A stretch of DNA of 64,000 bases from Bacteroidota bacterium (GCA_024640255.1 JAHEFI010000009.1:1-64000); one strand, 5' to 3'; shown: positions 17,695 to 26,881, counted from the first letter of the stretch. Translations and numbers: made by a program. The notes: generated by a model from the sequence alone, not told the origin.

Positions 17695-18245
17695 TGACAA
17701 TAGAGCAAACCCCCTTAAAAGATTGTTTTATCATTCATGAGAAAGTGCATGGTGATGCCAGAGGTTATTTTATTGAAACCTATAACCAAAGAGACTTTAA
17801 AGCAGCCACTGGATTAGAGATTGAATTTGTACAAGACAATCAATCTAGATCTACCAAAGGGGTGTTAAGAGGATTGCATATGCAGCGTGGAGGATCTGCG
17901 CAGGCTAAATTGGTAAGGGTTTTAGAAGGAGCAGTGTTGGATATTGCAGTGGATTTAAGAAAAGGCTCTCCAAGTTTTGGTCAGCATTATGCCATTGAAT
18001 TAACTGCAGATAATCATAAACAGTTTTTTGTACCTGCAGGATTTGCGCATGGATTTGTGGTATTAAGTGAAACGGCTACTTTCTTTTATAAAGTAGATAA
18101 GTTTTATGAACCAGGTAACGAAGTGGGCATTATGTATAACGACAAGGATTTGAATATAGATTGGAAATTATCAGAGAGTGAGATCATCTTATCAGAAAAA
18201 GACAAAACATTAGGAAGCTTCGCGGAATATGCGGCTTCTTTATAA
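17694..18245 (+). CDS. rfbC: dTDP-4-dehydrorhamnose 3,5-epimerase
   Basis: A 183-residue cupin epimerase. The core motifs QDNQSRSTKGVLRGLHMQ and PAGFAHGFVVLSE are present, including the catalytic histidine of GLH. It is translationally coupled to rfbB by a one-base overlap, and length is normal for RfbC. Confidence 0.94.
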   Translation: MTIEQTPLKDCFIIHEKVHGDARGYFIETYNQRDFKAATGLEIEFVQDNQSRSTKGVLRGLHMQRGGSAQAKLVRVLEGAVLDIAVDLRKGSPSFGQHYAIELTADNHKQFFVPAGFAHGFVVLSETATFFYKVDKFYEPGNEVGIMYNDKDLNIDWKLSESEIILSEKDKTLGSFAEYAASL

Positions 18246-18257
18246 AAACAATAAAGC

Positions 18258-19118
18258 ATGAAGGGAATTATTTTAGCAGGCGGTTCAGGTACAAGATTGT
18301 ATCCTATTACCAAGGGAATCAGTAAGCAATTAATGCCTATCTATGATAAGCCCATGATTTATTATCCTTTGTCTGTTTTAATGTTAGCAGGTATCAAAGA
18401 AGTATTAATAATTACTACACCAGAAGACAATGATCAATTCAAAAGATTATTGGGAGATGGCTCTGAAATAGGTTGTTCTTTTAGTTATGCTGTGCAAGCA
18501 GTGCCAAATGGTTTAGCACAAGCATTTGTGATTGGTGCAGATTTTATTGGAAAAGATAAAGTGGCTTTAGTATTAGGTGATAATATTTTTTATGGTGCAG
18601 GATTAAGTAAACTAGTGCAATCATTTAATGATGTAAATGGTGCAGCGGTGTTTGCTTATGAAGTAAACGATCCTGAGCGTTATGGTGTAGTAGAGTTTGA
18701 TGCCAATAACAATGCTTTATCATTAGAAGAAAAACCTAAAGCGCCTAAATCAAATTACGCAGTACCAGGTTTATATTTTTACGATAATCAAGTGGTAGAA
18801 ATTGCTAAGAATATTCCTGCATCACCTAGAGGAGAATACGAAATCACGGATGTCAATAAGATTTATTTAGAGCGTAAGCAATTGCAAGTAGGTATTATGA
18901 ATCGTGGTACCGCTTGGTTGGATACAGGTACTTTTGAGTCATTGGCAGATGCTTGTGAATTTGTGAGAGTGATTGAAAAGCGTCAAAGTCAAAAAATAGG
19001 TTGTATCGAAGAAGTAGCCTACAGAATGGGCTTTATTGATAAAGCACAATTATTGGTTTTAGCAGATAAATACGCTAAAAGTGGCTATGGAGAATACCTA
19101 AGAGGCTTAAAAAAGTAG
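18258..19118 (+). CDS. rfbA: Glucose-1-phosphate thymidylyltransferase
   Basis: A 286-residue nucleotidyltransferase that makes dTDP-glucose. It has [20 protein letters not shown] at the N-terminus, [16 protein letters not shown], and VLGDNIFYG. The three genes together give dTDP-4-keto-rhamnose; the final reductase rfbD is not next to them. Confidence 0.95.
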   Translation: MKGIILAGGSGTRLYPITKGISKQLMPIYDKPMIYYPLSVLMLAGIKEVLIITTPEDNDQFKRLLGDGSEIGCSFSYAVQAVPNGLAQAFVIGADFIGKDKVALVLGDNIFYGAGLSKLVQSFNDVNGAAVFAYEVNDPERYGVVEFDANNNALSLEEKPKAPKSNYAVPGLYFYDNQVVEIAKNIPASPRGEYEITDVNKIYLERKQLQVGIMNRGTAWLDTGTFESLADACEFVRVIEKRQSQKIGCIEEVAYRMGFIDKAQLLVLADKYAKSGYGEYLRGLKK

Positions 19119-19159
19119 AGAACTACTGAACCTTTCTGATATTTTGTTGTTTTTAGAGT

Positions 19160-20038
19160 ATGTCATCATATACTATCAAGGATTTAGAGAAGATTTCTGG
19201 GATCAAAGCGCATACTATACGCATTTGGGAACAGCGTTATCAATTTCTTCAGCCTCAGCGTACTGAGACGAATATTCGTACCTATTCTGGGGATGAATTA
19301 AAGACTATTTTAAACGTATCCTTATTAAATAAGTACGGTTTTAAGATTTCTCATATAGATAAGATGTCTGCTGAGCAGATGGAAGAGAAGATATTGAGCT
19401 TAAACCAAATTGATGCTCAAAGAGAAAGAGTGGTGAATGCCTTGATTAAAGAAATGGTTTCATTGAATATGGCCAATTTCGAAAGACAGATGGATACTTA
19501 TATTGGTCAAAAAGGTATCGAAAAAACCATCATTGAAATTATTTTCCCCTTCATGGAAAGAGTGGGTATCCTATGGGTAACCAATCATATCAATCCTGCA
19601 CAAGAACATTTAGCTACCAATGTGATTCGTCAAAAGATCATATTAGGTATTGAAAAACTACCTCCTGTATTGAATTATTCTAAGCGTATTGTTTTATTTA
19701 TGCCTGAGGGAGAGTATCATGAAATAGGCTTATTATATGTTCATTTCTTATTAAAACAAAGAGGCTTCTATATCGACTATTTAGGTGCCAATGTTCCAAT
19801 GGTTGATTTAAAGTATTTATCTGAGTTCCATAAAGTGGATTATTTATACTGTCATTTAACTTCACCAGCTAGAAATTTCAAGATTAACAAGTTCTTTGAT
19901 CAATTAGCAGAAGTGAGTAAAATCATTCCAATTGTTATTTCTGGACAGTTGGCTCAAGCCTATAAAGGACAGATTGCAGGCAATATTCAGTTAAAACGCA
20001 CCCTTGCTGAGACCATCAGCTTTTTAGAAAGTATTTGA
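19160..20038 (+). CDS. CarH/LitR-like MerR-family regulator with B12-binding domain
   Basis: A 292-residue regulator. Residues 1-75 form a MerR winged helix (YTIKDLEKISGIKAHTIRIWEQRY). The middle is a four-helix B12-binding cap, and residues about 175-290 a Rossmann-like cobalamin domain. The photoreceptor signature W-x9-EH is present (Trp139, Glu149-His150), as is the lower-ligand motif ExHxxG (His187 in GEYHEIG). In CarH of Thermus and Myxococcus, adenosylcobalamin-bound tetramers repress carotenoid genes in the dark and light breaks them apart. The gene sits directly before an ECF sigma gene and the crt operon, which fits that role. Light response is inferred. Confidence 0.88.
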   Translation: MSSYTIKDLEKISGIKAHTIRIWEQRYQFLQPQRTETNIRTYSGDELKTILNVSLLNKYGFKISHIDKMSAEQMEEKILSLNQIDAQRERVVNALIKEMVSLNMANFERQMDTYIGQKGIEKTIIEIIFPFMERVGILWVTNHINPAQEHLATNVIRQKIILGIEKLPPVLNYSKRIVLFMPEGEYHEIGLLYVHFLLKQRGFYIDYLGANVPMVDLKYLSEFHKVDYLYCHLTSPARNFKINKFFDQLAEVSKIIPIVISGQLAQAYKGQIAGNIQLKRTLAETISFLESI

Positions 20039-20068
20039 TAATCAATTACTTACATGATTTTCGTAAAA

Positions 20069-20100
20069 TTGTTTAATATTTTTAAAAAATAATTAAACAA
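20069..20100. promoter_or_regulatory. Inverted repeat 1, candidate CarH-type operator
   Basis: TTGTTTAAT (20069-20077) and ATTAAACAA (20092-20100) are perfect complements. The shared core is TGTTTAA-N16-TTAAACA, the same geometry as the second repeat 54 bp downstream. It lies between the regulator gene and the sigma gene. Confidence 0.65.
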
Positions 20101-20117
20101 AAATATTGTTCCTATTT

Positions 20118-20159
20118 TAATTCTGTTTAACTTTATTTTTCAAAGATTAAACAGAATTA
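20118..20159. promoter_or_regulatory. Inverted repeat 2, candidate operator abutting the sigma-factor start
   Basis: Perfect 13-bp arms at 20118-20130 and 20147-20159 enclose a 16-bp spacer; the core is again TGTTTAA-N16-TTAAACA. The right arm ends one base before the sigma ATG. The spacer holds TATTTTTC (20134-20141), seven of eight matches to the TAnnTTTG box, so a bound regulator would cover the promoter. Confidence 0.7.
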
Positions 20160-20160
20160 T

Positions 20161-20661
20161 ATGTCAACAGCTGAATTTACCTTGTTTTTAAGTGAGAACT
20201 CAGAATTTCTTCGCCCGTTTGCGATTAATTTGACTAAGGATCATGAATCTGCAAAAGATTTATACCAGGAAACTTTGTTTAGAGCCTTGTCTAATAAAGA
20301 TAAATACAATGTAGGAACCAATATTAAAGCATGGTTGTACACTATCATGCGTAATATCTTCATTAATGATTATCGTAAGAAATCAAAACAATCAACTGTT
20401 TTTGATAATAGCCCTAATGATTTTTTAATTGATCAAACTAATAATAAAGTAGTTAATGATGCAATAACTAACTTAAATTTGAGGGAAGTGAATCAATTGA
20501 TTTATGACTTACCTGAATTATTCAGAACACCTTTTCAATTATATTTTGAAGGGTATAAGTATAATGAAATTGCAGATGCATTGAATGAGCCTTTAGGAAC
20601 AATCAAAAGTAGAATTCACTTTGCCAGAAAAATTTTAAAACAAAAGATTCAACGTTACTAA
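20161..20661 (+). CDS. ECF-type RNA polymerase sigma factor
   Basis: A 166-residue sigma-70 family protein with region 2 (about 10-80: DLYQETLFRALSN, WLYTIMRNIFINDYRK) and region 4 (about 110-160: PFQLYFEGYKYNEIADALNEPLGTIKSRIHFARK). It is followed after five bases by crtI and is probably the first gene of the crt transcript. No anti-sigma factor gene is adjacent. By analogy with CarQ-type systems it may drive carotenoid genes, directly or by amplification; that role is inferred from position. Confidence 0.9.
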   Translation: MSTAEFTLFLSENSEFLRPFAINLTKDHESAKDLYQETLFRALSNKDKYNVGTNIKAWLYTIMRNIFINDYRKKSKQSTVFDNSPNDFLIDQTNNKVVNDAITNLNLREVNQLIYDLPELFRTPFQLYFEGYKYNEIADALNEPLGTIKSRIHFARKILKQKIQRY

Positions 20662-20666
20662 AATAA

Positions 20667-22169
20667 ATGCCTTCTCATTCAAAAAAAGTATTAGTTATTG
20701 GAGCTGGTTTTGCAGGAATGTCTGCAGCAAGTTTTTTAGCTCAAAAAGGTTGGCAAGTAACAGTAGTAGAAAAGAATTCATTACCAGGAGGTCGTGCAAG
20801 GAAATTTGAAGCAAATGGTTTTGTTTTTGACATGGGCCCTAGTTGGTATTGGATGCCGGATACTTTTGAAAGATACTTTGCTCAATTCGGAAAAAAAGTT
20901 TCAGATTTCTATCAATTACAAAGATTAGATCCTTCTTACAGAGTTTATTTTGAAAAAGCACAGTGGGATATTCCTGCTAATTATGAGGCTTTACAACAAT
21001 TACTAGAATCTATAGAACCCGGTGCAGCTGAGGCATTGGATGGTTTTATGGAAGAAGCTAAATTCAAATATGAAGTAGGTGTTGGTAAATTGGTACATCA
21101 ACCTGGTCAATCCATTACTGAATTAATTGATATCGATTTATTTAAAGGTGTTTTTAAGCTAGATGTTTTTCAATCTATGAAAAAACATATTGCTAAATAT
21201 TTCAAGCATCCTTACATCCAATTTTTAATGGAATTCCCGGTATTGTTTTTAGGAGCACTTCCTGAAAATACGCCGGCCTTGTATAGTTTAATGAACTATG
21301 CAGATATTAAAGGAGGAACATGGTATCCTGAATATGGCATGTATAGTATTGTAAAAGGGATGCATGAATTAGCCTGTTCATTAGGTGTTGAATTTAAATT
21401 AGGAGAGGAAGTTACTAAGATAGAAGTAGTCAATGGTGTTGCAAAAAAAGCAATTACTCAAGTGGTGGCAACAAAAGAACAAAAAGAGTATGATTTTGAT
21501 ATTGTATTAGGAGCAGGAGATTATCATCATATTGAAACAGTTTTATTAGAACCAGCTTATCAATCCTATTCAAAGAAATATTGGGATAGTAGGGTAATGG
21601 CGCCAAGTTCCCTTTTATATTATGTAGGTTTAAATAAAAAATTACCAGGGGTTACACACCATTCCTTATTTTTCGATACTGATTTTGGACTTCATGGAAA
21701 AGAAATATACACCGATCCAAAATGGCCAACCAATCCGCTGTTTTATGCATCTGTTCCTTCTGTAACAGATCCAACTGTAGCTCCTGAGGGTTGTGAGAAT
21801 TTATTTTTATTGATTCCTGTAGCTGCAGGATTAGAGGGGGATACAGAAGCCATCAGAGATCAATATTTCGATGATTTGATAAAGCGTTTAGAAATTAAAT
21901 GGGGTGTATCTATCATGGAATCAATAGTTTACAAAAGATCTTTCTCCGTTGCAGATTTTAAATCTGACTATCATTCTTTCAAAGGGAATGCCTATGGCTT
22001 AGCTAACACTTTAATGCAAACTGCAAATTTGAAGCCATCTTGTAAGAGTAAAAAAGTAAATAACTTATATTACACTGGTCAATTAACAGTGCCAGGTCCA
22101 GGAGTGCCACCAAGTTTAATTAGTGGTGAAGTGGTAGCCAATTTAATTGATAAAAATTATTCAAAATAA
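20667..22169 (+). CDS. crtI: Phytoene desaturase, CrtI type
   Basis: A 500-residue FAD-dependent desaturase that turns phytoene into lycopene. It opens with the dinucleotide-binding motif VLVIGAGFAGMSAA and has the CrtI C-terminal signature YYTGQLTVPGPGVPPSLISG. It sits five bases after the sigma gene and directly abuts crtB, so expression is clearly coupled. Confidence 0.95.
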   Translation: MPSHSKKVLVIGAGFAGMSAASFLAQKGWQVTVVEKNSLPGGRARKFEANGFVFDMGPSWYWMPDTFERYFAQFGKKVSDFYQLQRLDPSYRVYFEKAQWDIPANYEALQQLLESIEPGAAEALDGFMEEAKFKYEVGVGKLVHQPGQSITELIDIDLFKGVFKLDVFQSMKKHIAKYFKHPYIQFLMEFPVLFLGALPENTPALYSLMNYADIKGGTWYPEYGMYSIVKGMHELACSLGVEFKLGEEVTKIEVVNGVAKKAITQVVATKEQKEYDFDIVLGAGDYHHIETVLLEPAYQSYSKKYWDSRVMAPSSLLYYVGLNKKLPGVTHHSLFFDTDFGLHGKEIYTDPKWPTNPLFYASVPSVTDPTVAPEGCENLFLLIPVAAGLEGDTEAIRDQYFDDLIKRLEIKWGVSIMESIVYKRSFSVADFKSDYHSFKGNAYGLANTLMQTANLKPSCKSKKVNNLYYTGQLTVPGPGVPPSLISGEVVANLIDKNYSK

Positions 22170-23012
22170 ATGTCATCATTTCAACTATATAACGAAGTAA
22201 CAGCATTAGGTAGTAAACAAACTACATTAATGTATAGCTCAAGTTTTTCTTCAGCTATTAAATTGTTGCATAAAGATTTGAGACAACCTATTTATGATAT
22301 TTATGGTTTTGTGAGATTTGCAGATGAGATTGTGGATACTTTTCATGATTATGATAAAAAGACTTTGTTTGAACAATTTAAGAAAGACACTTATTTAGCA
22401 TTAGAACAAGGTATTAGTTTAAATCCCATACTTCATCGTTTTCAATTAACTTATCGTCAATTCAATATTGATCCAGCCTTGCTAGAAGCATTTTTGTATA
22501 GTATGGAAATGGATTTAAGTCAACATGCACACGATGAAGGTTCTTACCAGAAATATATTTATGGTAGTGCAGAAGTAGTAGGCTTAATGTGTTTATATAT
22601 TTTTTGTAGTGGAGATTTGGTGAAATATGAGCAATTAAAACCAGCGGCTCAAAGCCTAGGCGCTGCTTTTCAGAAAGTTAATTTCTTGAGAGATATCAAA
22701 GCAGATTTTGAAGGTTTGGATAGAGTGTATTTTCCTAATTGTGATTTTAATCATTTTACGGAGCAAGATAAACAGACTATTGAGGCTGATATACAAAAGG
22801 ATTTTGATAATGCTTTGGAGGGTATTAAAGCCTTACCTTTGCAGTGCAGATTTGGGGTGTATGTTGCGTATAAATATTATTATTCTTTATTTAAGAAGAT
22901 TAAAAAGACGGAACATCATGCCATTTTAAAAACAAGAATAAGAATCCCAGATTATGGTAAATTATTTATTCTTGCAAAAGCGAAGTTGAGAAGTGAATTG
23001 AATTTTTTATAA
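22170..23012 (+). CDS. crtB: Phytoene synthase
   Basis: A 280-residue trans-isoprenyl diphosphate synthase joining two GGPP molecules. Both Asp-rich sites are present: VRFADEIVDTF and FLRDIKADFEGLDRVYFP. No crtE gene for GGPP synthesis lies in the window, so that precursor must come from elsewhere. Confidence 0.95.
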   Translation: MSSFQLYNEVTALGSKQTTLMYSSSFSSAIKLLHKDLRQPIYDIYGFVRFADEIVDTFHDYDKKTLFEQFKKDTYLALEQGISLNPILHRFQLTYRQFNIDPALLEAFLYSMEMDLSQHAHDEGSYQKYIYGSAEVVGLMCLYIFCSGDLVKYEQLKPAAQSLGAAFQKVNFLRDIKADFEGLDRVYFPNCDFNHFTEQDKQTIEADIQKDFDNALEGIKALPLQCRFGVYVAYKYYYSLFKKIKKTEHHAILKTRIRIPDYGKLFILAKAKLRSELNFL

Positions 23013-23027
23013 AGTAAATTTATCTAT

Positions 23028-23501
23028 ATGTTATTTGTAGCGGTAATGTTGGCGACATTTTTTATCATGGAAGGTATAACTTGGTTAACGCATAAATATG
23101 TAATGCATGGATTTTTATGGGTATTACATGAAGATCATCATCAACCCACAGGGCATGTATTGGAAAAGAATGATGCTTTTTTCTTAATTTTTGCTATACC
23201 TAGTATGGCTTGTATTTTTTATGGAACTATAATGGGTGGTCCATTATGGGTTGCTGCCATTGGTGCAGGGATTGCGATGTATGGTTTTGCTTATTTCTTA
23301 TTTCATGAAGTAATCATTCATCAAAGAATCAAGTGGTTTACAAGAACAAATAATAGATATATTAAAGCAATCAGATGGGCGCATAAGATGCACCATAAGC
23401 ATTTATATAAAGAAGATGGGGAGAGTTTTGGAATGCTTTTCGTAGCGAAAAAATATTGGGACAAGGTTCGCAGAGATGAGATGATGCAAAACAATGGATA
23501 A
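23028..23501 (+). CDS. crtZ: Beta-carotene hydroxylase, CrtZ type
   Basis: A 157-residue membrane di-iron hydroxylase. The histidine clusters are visible: HKYVMH, HEDHH, HEVIIH and HKMHHKH. Hydrophobic segments alternate with these. It would add 3/3'-hydroxyls to give zeaxanthin. It overlaps crtY by eight bases. Confidence 0.93.
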   Translation: MLFVAVMLATFFIMEGITWLTHKYVMHGFLWVLHEDHHQPTGHVLEKNDAFFLIFAIPSMACIFYGTIMGGPLWVAAIGAGIAMYGFAYFLFHEVIIHQRIKWFTRTNNRYIKAIRWAHKMHHKHLYKEDGESFGMLFVAKKYWDKVRRDEMMQNNG

Positions 23502-24675
23502 GTACGACTATATTATTGCTGGCGCCGGTTGTGCTGGCCTATCTTTACTTCATTATCTTATTCAAGATGAATCATTGAGCCAAAAGAAGATTTTGGTGAT
23601 AGATAAAAATTTACAAAAGTCTAATGATAGAACCTGGTGTTTTTGGGAAGAAGGCGTGTCAGAATTTGAGCATTTAATTACAAAATCTTGGGTAAGTATA
23701 TCTATACATAAAGCAGCTCAAGATTATCTACTACCTACTACTCCCTTTACCTATAAAATGATTGAAGGACTTTCTTTTTATGAAAGTATCATTCATAAAG
23801 CAAAGCAACATAACAATATAGATTGGAAAGAAGCAACCATTGTTGCCATTAAAGAACATACTGTTCAGTGGGAGGGTGGTTCGGCTAAAGCAAACTATAT
23901 TTTTTCAAGCATACTTTCTTATAATCCTGTGTTTAAGGATAGTACTAGTATTCAATCATTAAATAGTTTATCTAAAAATTATAGTAAAAAGCCATTTTTG
24001 TGGCAACATTTCAAAGGGGAAACTATTCAGTTTGAAACGGAGGTTTTTGATATTGAAACAGCAAGGTTGATGGATTTTAATGTGGATCAACAAAAGGCCA
24101 CTGCCTTTATGTATGTATTGCCTATCACTAAGAAAAAAGCTTTAGTTGAATACACTGTTTTTTCTAAAGAATTATTGGATAAAGCATCCTACGATACATC
24201 CATCAAAAATTATCTATCTCTTCATTATCTTAATCAAGCTTATAGTGTATTACATGAAGAATTTGGAGCCATTCCAATGACCCAAAATAGTTTCACTACA
24301 TCTAATGAAAATTCTGTTATTCCCATTGGAACAATGGGTGGAGCAGTGAAAGCTAGTACGGGTTATGCTTTTAAATTTATTCAAAAGCAGACTAAACAAA
24401 TTGCCATTGATTTATCCAATGGTAAAGAACCTAATTCAGTTCTGAAAAAAACAAGACATCAATTTTATGATGCCGTACTTTTAGATATTTTATATCATGA
24501 TAAAATGAGTGGTGCTGAAATTTTCACCCGTATTTTTTCAAAAAATAAAGCTTCAACTGTTTTCCAATTTTTATCCAATACCTCAAGTATCTTTGATGAT
24601 ATAAAAATCATGAGTACTTTACCAACAAGGCTGTTCTTATTTTCTGCTATCCGCATTTTATTGCGGTGGAAATAA
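23494..24675 (+). CDS. crtY: Lycopene beta-cyclase, CrtY type
   Basis: A 393-residue flavoprotein cyclase with an N-terminal YIIAGAGCAGLSLL nucleotide-binding motif and the family segment NDRTWCFWEEG. Further family blocks include IPIGTMGGAVKASTGYAF. It completes lycopene to beta-carotene, so with CrtZ the end product is probably zeaxanthin. Last gene of the crt operon, 13 bases before a tRNA gene. Confidence 0.92.
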   Translation: MDKYDYIIAGAGCAGLSLLHYLIQDESLSQKKILVIDKNLQKSNDRTWCFWEEGVSEFEHLITKSWVSISIHKAAQDYLLPTTPFTYKMIEGLSFYESIIHKAKQHNNIDWKEATIVAIKEHTVQWEGGSAKANYIFSSILSYNPVFKDSTSIQSLNSLSKNYSKKPFLWQHFKGETIQFETEVFDIETARLMDFNVDQQKATAFMYVLPITKKKALVEYTVFSKELLDKASYDTSIKNYLSLHYLNQAYSVLHEEFGAIPMTQNSFTTSNENSVIPIGTMGGAVKASTGYAFKFIQKQTKQIAIDLSNGKEPNSVLKKTRHQFYDAVLLDILYHDKMSGAEIFTRIFSKNKASTVFQFLSNTSSIFDDIKIMSTLPTRLFLFSAIRILLRWK

Positions 24676-24688
24676 TCCTTTTAATAAA

Positions 24689-24760
24689 GGCCTTGTCGTA
24701 CAATGGTTAGTACAAGAGTTTCCGAAGCTCTAAATCCAGGTTCGATCCCCGGCGAGGCCA
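24689..24760 (+). tRNA. tRNA-Arg (anticodon CCG)
   Basis: A complete 72-base cloverleaf. The acceptor stem GGCCTTG/CGAGGCC has one G-U pair, the D stem is GTAC/GTAC, and the anticodon stem is AGAGT/GCTCT. The anticodon loop TTCCGAA puts CCG at 24722-24724, decoding CGG. The T arm CCAGG-TTCGATC-CCCGG contains one A-C mismatch. The discriminator is A and the 3' CCA is not encoded. Confidence 0.93.
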
Positions 24761-24972
24761 CAAGCTTTTTTCAACGAAAATTACATGGGTCCCTTGTTCC
24801 ACAATTTCACTGGTATCTGAGTACCAATATTAGCTAACAAAGAATTTTTGAACTTAATGTAAATGCGTTTGTAGATTATTGTTATCATACCATTTAATAC
24901 CCCAATAGGAAATAGGTAACCTATTTAATGTGTAAAATTTACACTATAAATGTCTAATAGATTGATAATCAA
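24761..24972. other. Gene-free spacer after tRNA-Arg
   Basis: A stretch of 212 bases with no supported gene between the tRNA and the end of the Omp85-like gene. It holds a perfect hyphenated palindrome GTGTAAA-A-TTTACAC at 24930-24944 and a nearby AATAGG/CCTATT pair. No direct repeat of the tRNA end or integrase gene was seen, so there is no sign of an integrated element. Confidence 0.5.
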
Positions 24973-26229
24973 TTAAAATACCTCTCCCAAATTCATGAAA
25001 ATACCATGAGAACCACCTTGTCCAATGGCATAATCAAGTGCAACATTGGTATTTGAGTGCTTATTAAGCTTTACTCTAATACCAGCACCAAAGCCAGCTT
25101 TAATTTGCTGAAATCCCTTTTGTAAGGGTTCGGAAACTGAATGCATATTGGCAAAAACCACTGCGCCTAAAAACCCATTCTCAGTGATACCAATTCTATA
25201 TTCAGATTCTGCAAAGAATAATTTTTCTCCTCTAAATCTTCCTTGAATAAATCCTCTACCTGTATTTAAATTTCTATCAGAAGCTGTGTATGGTATATCT
25301 AAGTAAGGTGCTTTACCACTTAAGGTTAAAACATTATAGGTCCAAAAGGTCAACATATTCTTACTATACATAGGGAAGGGAATATATTTTCTTGCATCCA
25401 CTGTAATACTCTGCAATGCATAGTCACTTCCCAAAAATTTTAAATTAGATCTATAGGATAAATTAAAATAACCAGAATTAGTCAGGGGGTTTACAATGCT
25501 TGTTCTACTATCGTATAATACATCTAGCGTTATACCTGTAGAATTAGAAGATGTAGTTTGTCCGTATTGTGCATAGCCATATGCTGGCTTATTTTTGGTG
25601 GAGCTATCTGTTATATTCCAATGATAATCGATATTTAAACCAGGTCCTACATACCAATTGGGTGCAATTCTTTTTACAATAGATTGGTGTAATTTCAAAT
25701 AAGAATAATCAATTTGATCAAAATGATCTAATTGATTATTAGCAGTGCCTAATCCAAAATCTTTTTGAGGAAATTTCAAGTAAGACCAGTTGGTATTGAT
25801 ATTATACTCGTTTTCTTTTAACCAAATATTGCTTAAGAACTGACTGATAATTTGTTTATTCTGAGTAAGTTTTAATTCAGTAGAATAAGTGGAATTCTTA
25901 GTTTCCTTGTATTTACTTGGCTTAATATAACTAGCACTAAATAGAGCAGCTAATTTGGTTGACAAACTATATTCAACAGCAGGTATAAAAGAAAGGGTAG
26001 GTTTGGTGATATCATCTCCAATAGATCGGTCTTTATTGATTTTAAAAATTCTATAAACGCCATCTACAAAATCAACCATAGAGTCTTTGCCTGGTTGCTT
26101 GTAAAATGCTAATGTGAAAATATTTCTATTGTGGAGTACGCTATCTTGTTGAATTTGAGCTTTAGCACTAAATGAAATAAATAAAATACAGATACCAGTG
26201 ATTAGGTGCTTTTTGAAATGTGTATACAA
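24973..26229 (-). CDS. Omp85/BamA-like outer-membrane beta-barrel protein
   Basis: A 418-residue exported protein. Residues 1-24 form a signal peptide (ending FSAKAQ) and the rest is rich in alternating aromatic beta-strands. The segment GRGFIQGRFRG followed by FFAESEYRIG resembles the conserved RGF loop and following strand of the Omp85 (surface antigen D15) barrel. No POTRA domains fit in the short N-terminal part, so this is a barrel-only relative rather than BamA itself. Its role is unknown. Confidence 0.7.
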   Translation of the reverse strand: MYTHFKKHLITGICILFISFSAKAQIQQDSVLHNRNIFTLAFYKQPGKDSMVDFVDGVYRIFKINKDRSIGDDITKPTLSFIPAVEYSLSTKLAALFSASYIKPSKYKETKNSTYSTELKLTQNKQIISQFLSNIWLKENEYNINTNWSYLKFPQKDFGLGTANNQLDHFDQIDYSYLKLHQSIVKRIAPNWYVGPGLNIDYHWNITDSSTKNKPAYGYAQYGQTTSSNSTGITLDVLYDSRTSIVNPLTNSGYFNLSYRSNLKFLGSDYALQSITVDARKYIPFPMYSKNMLTFWTYNVLTLSGKAPYLDIPYTASDRNLNTGRGFIQGRFRGEKLFFAESEYRIGITENGFLGAVVFANMHSVSEPLQKGFQQIKAGFGAGIRVKLNKHSNTNVALDYAIGQGGSHGIFMNLGEVF

Positions 26230-26312
26230 GGAATTAATTTTAATTTATTATACAAAGTTAGTCATTATTTACGGATCTCATTTTAAACAAATTAGTTTGT
26301 ATCTTAGAACTC

Positions 26313-26828
26313 TTGAAAAAGGTGTTTACCATAATTTGTCTATTTACATTACTACTAACTACTAGTAGTTTAAGTTATTTTTATTGGGTAGAGGAGAAGT
26401 TACATGAAAAAGAGGTTTTTGCAGCTATCAATGAAGGGGAAGCTGCCCGATCTGGTCAGGTGCATCAAATTAAACTTAATTTAAAAAACAAGGAGATATT
26501 ACCTAAAGGCTATGAATGGGAAGAAGAGGGAAGGGAATTTAGCTACAAGGGTATGTTTTATGATATCATTTCTTTAGAAAAAACAACTAAGGGTTGGTTA
26601 TTGACTGCCGCATCTGATGAAGAAGAAGCCATGATAGTTGCTAAACAGGTTGATCATAGTAAACAATCTGTTTTTAAACTTGCAAAAATTCAATTAATTT
26701 TTATTGCTCCATTATCTTTTCAAGAAAAAGCAGCAACTATAGTTACAAATATAAATTTCACTGATTACCAAGTGAATATAGTTCAATTAAGCATTCATAA
26801 ATATTCTCCTCCTCCCGAAGCAATTTAA
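26313..26828 (+). CDS. Small membrane-anchored or exported protein of unknown function
   Basis: A 171-residue protein that I do not recognise. The N-terminus (MKKVFTIICLFTLLLTTSS) is a signal peptide or single membrane anchor. The rest is soluble, with an acidic stretch (WEEEGREF) and a Pro-rich tail (YSPPPEAI). The best start is a TTG at 26313, since no ATG gives the hydrophobic leader. It lies 53 bases before a heme-type TonB receptor gene on the same strand, so the two may be co-expressed and linked in metal or heme uptake. That link is positional only. Confidence 0.6.
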   Translation: MKKVFTIICLFTLLLTTSSLSYFYWVEEKLHEKEVFAAINEGEAARSGQVHQIKLNLKNKEILPKGYEWEEEGREFSYKGMFYDIISLEKTTKGWLLTAASDEEEAMIVAKQVDHSKQSVFKLAKIQLIFIAPLSFQEKAATIVTNINFTDYQVNIVQLSIHKYSPPPEAI

Positions 26829-26881
26829 TTTTTAGAAGACAAGTCTTTACTGACTAATTATTTTCAATTCAAAAATTAAAT

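Noticed and set aside
24676-24972. An integrated element at the tRNA-Arg gene
   Set aside because: No integrase, no repeat of the tRNA 3' end and no change in gene content were seen; the spacer is short.
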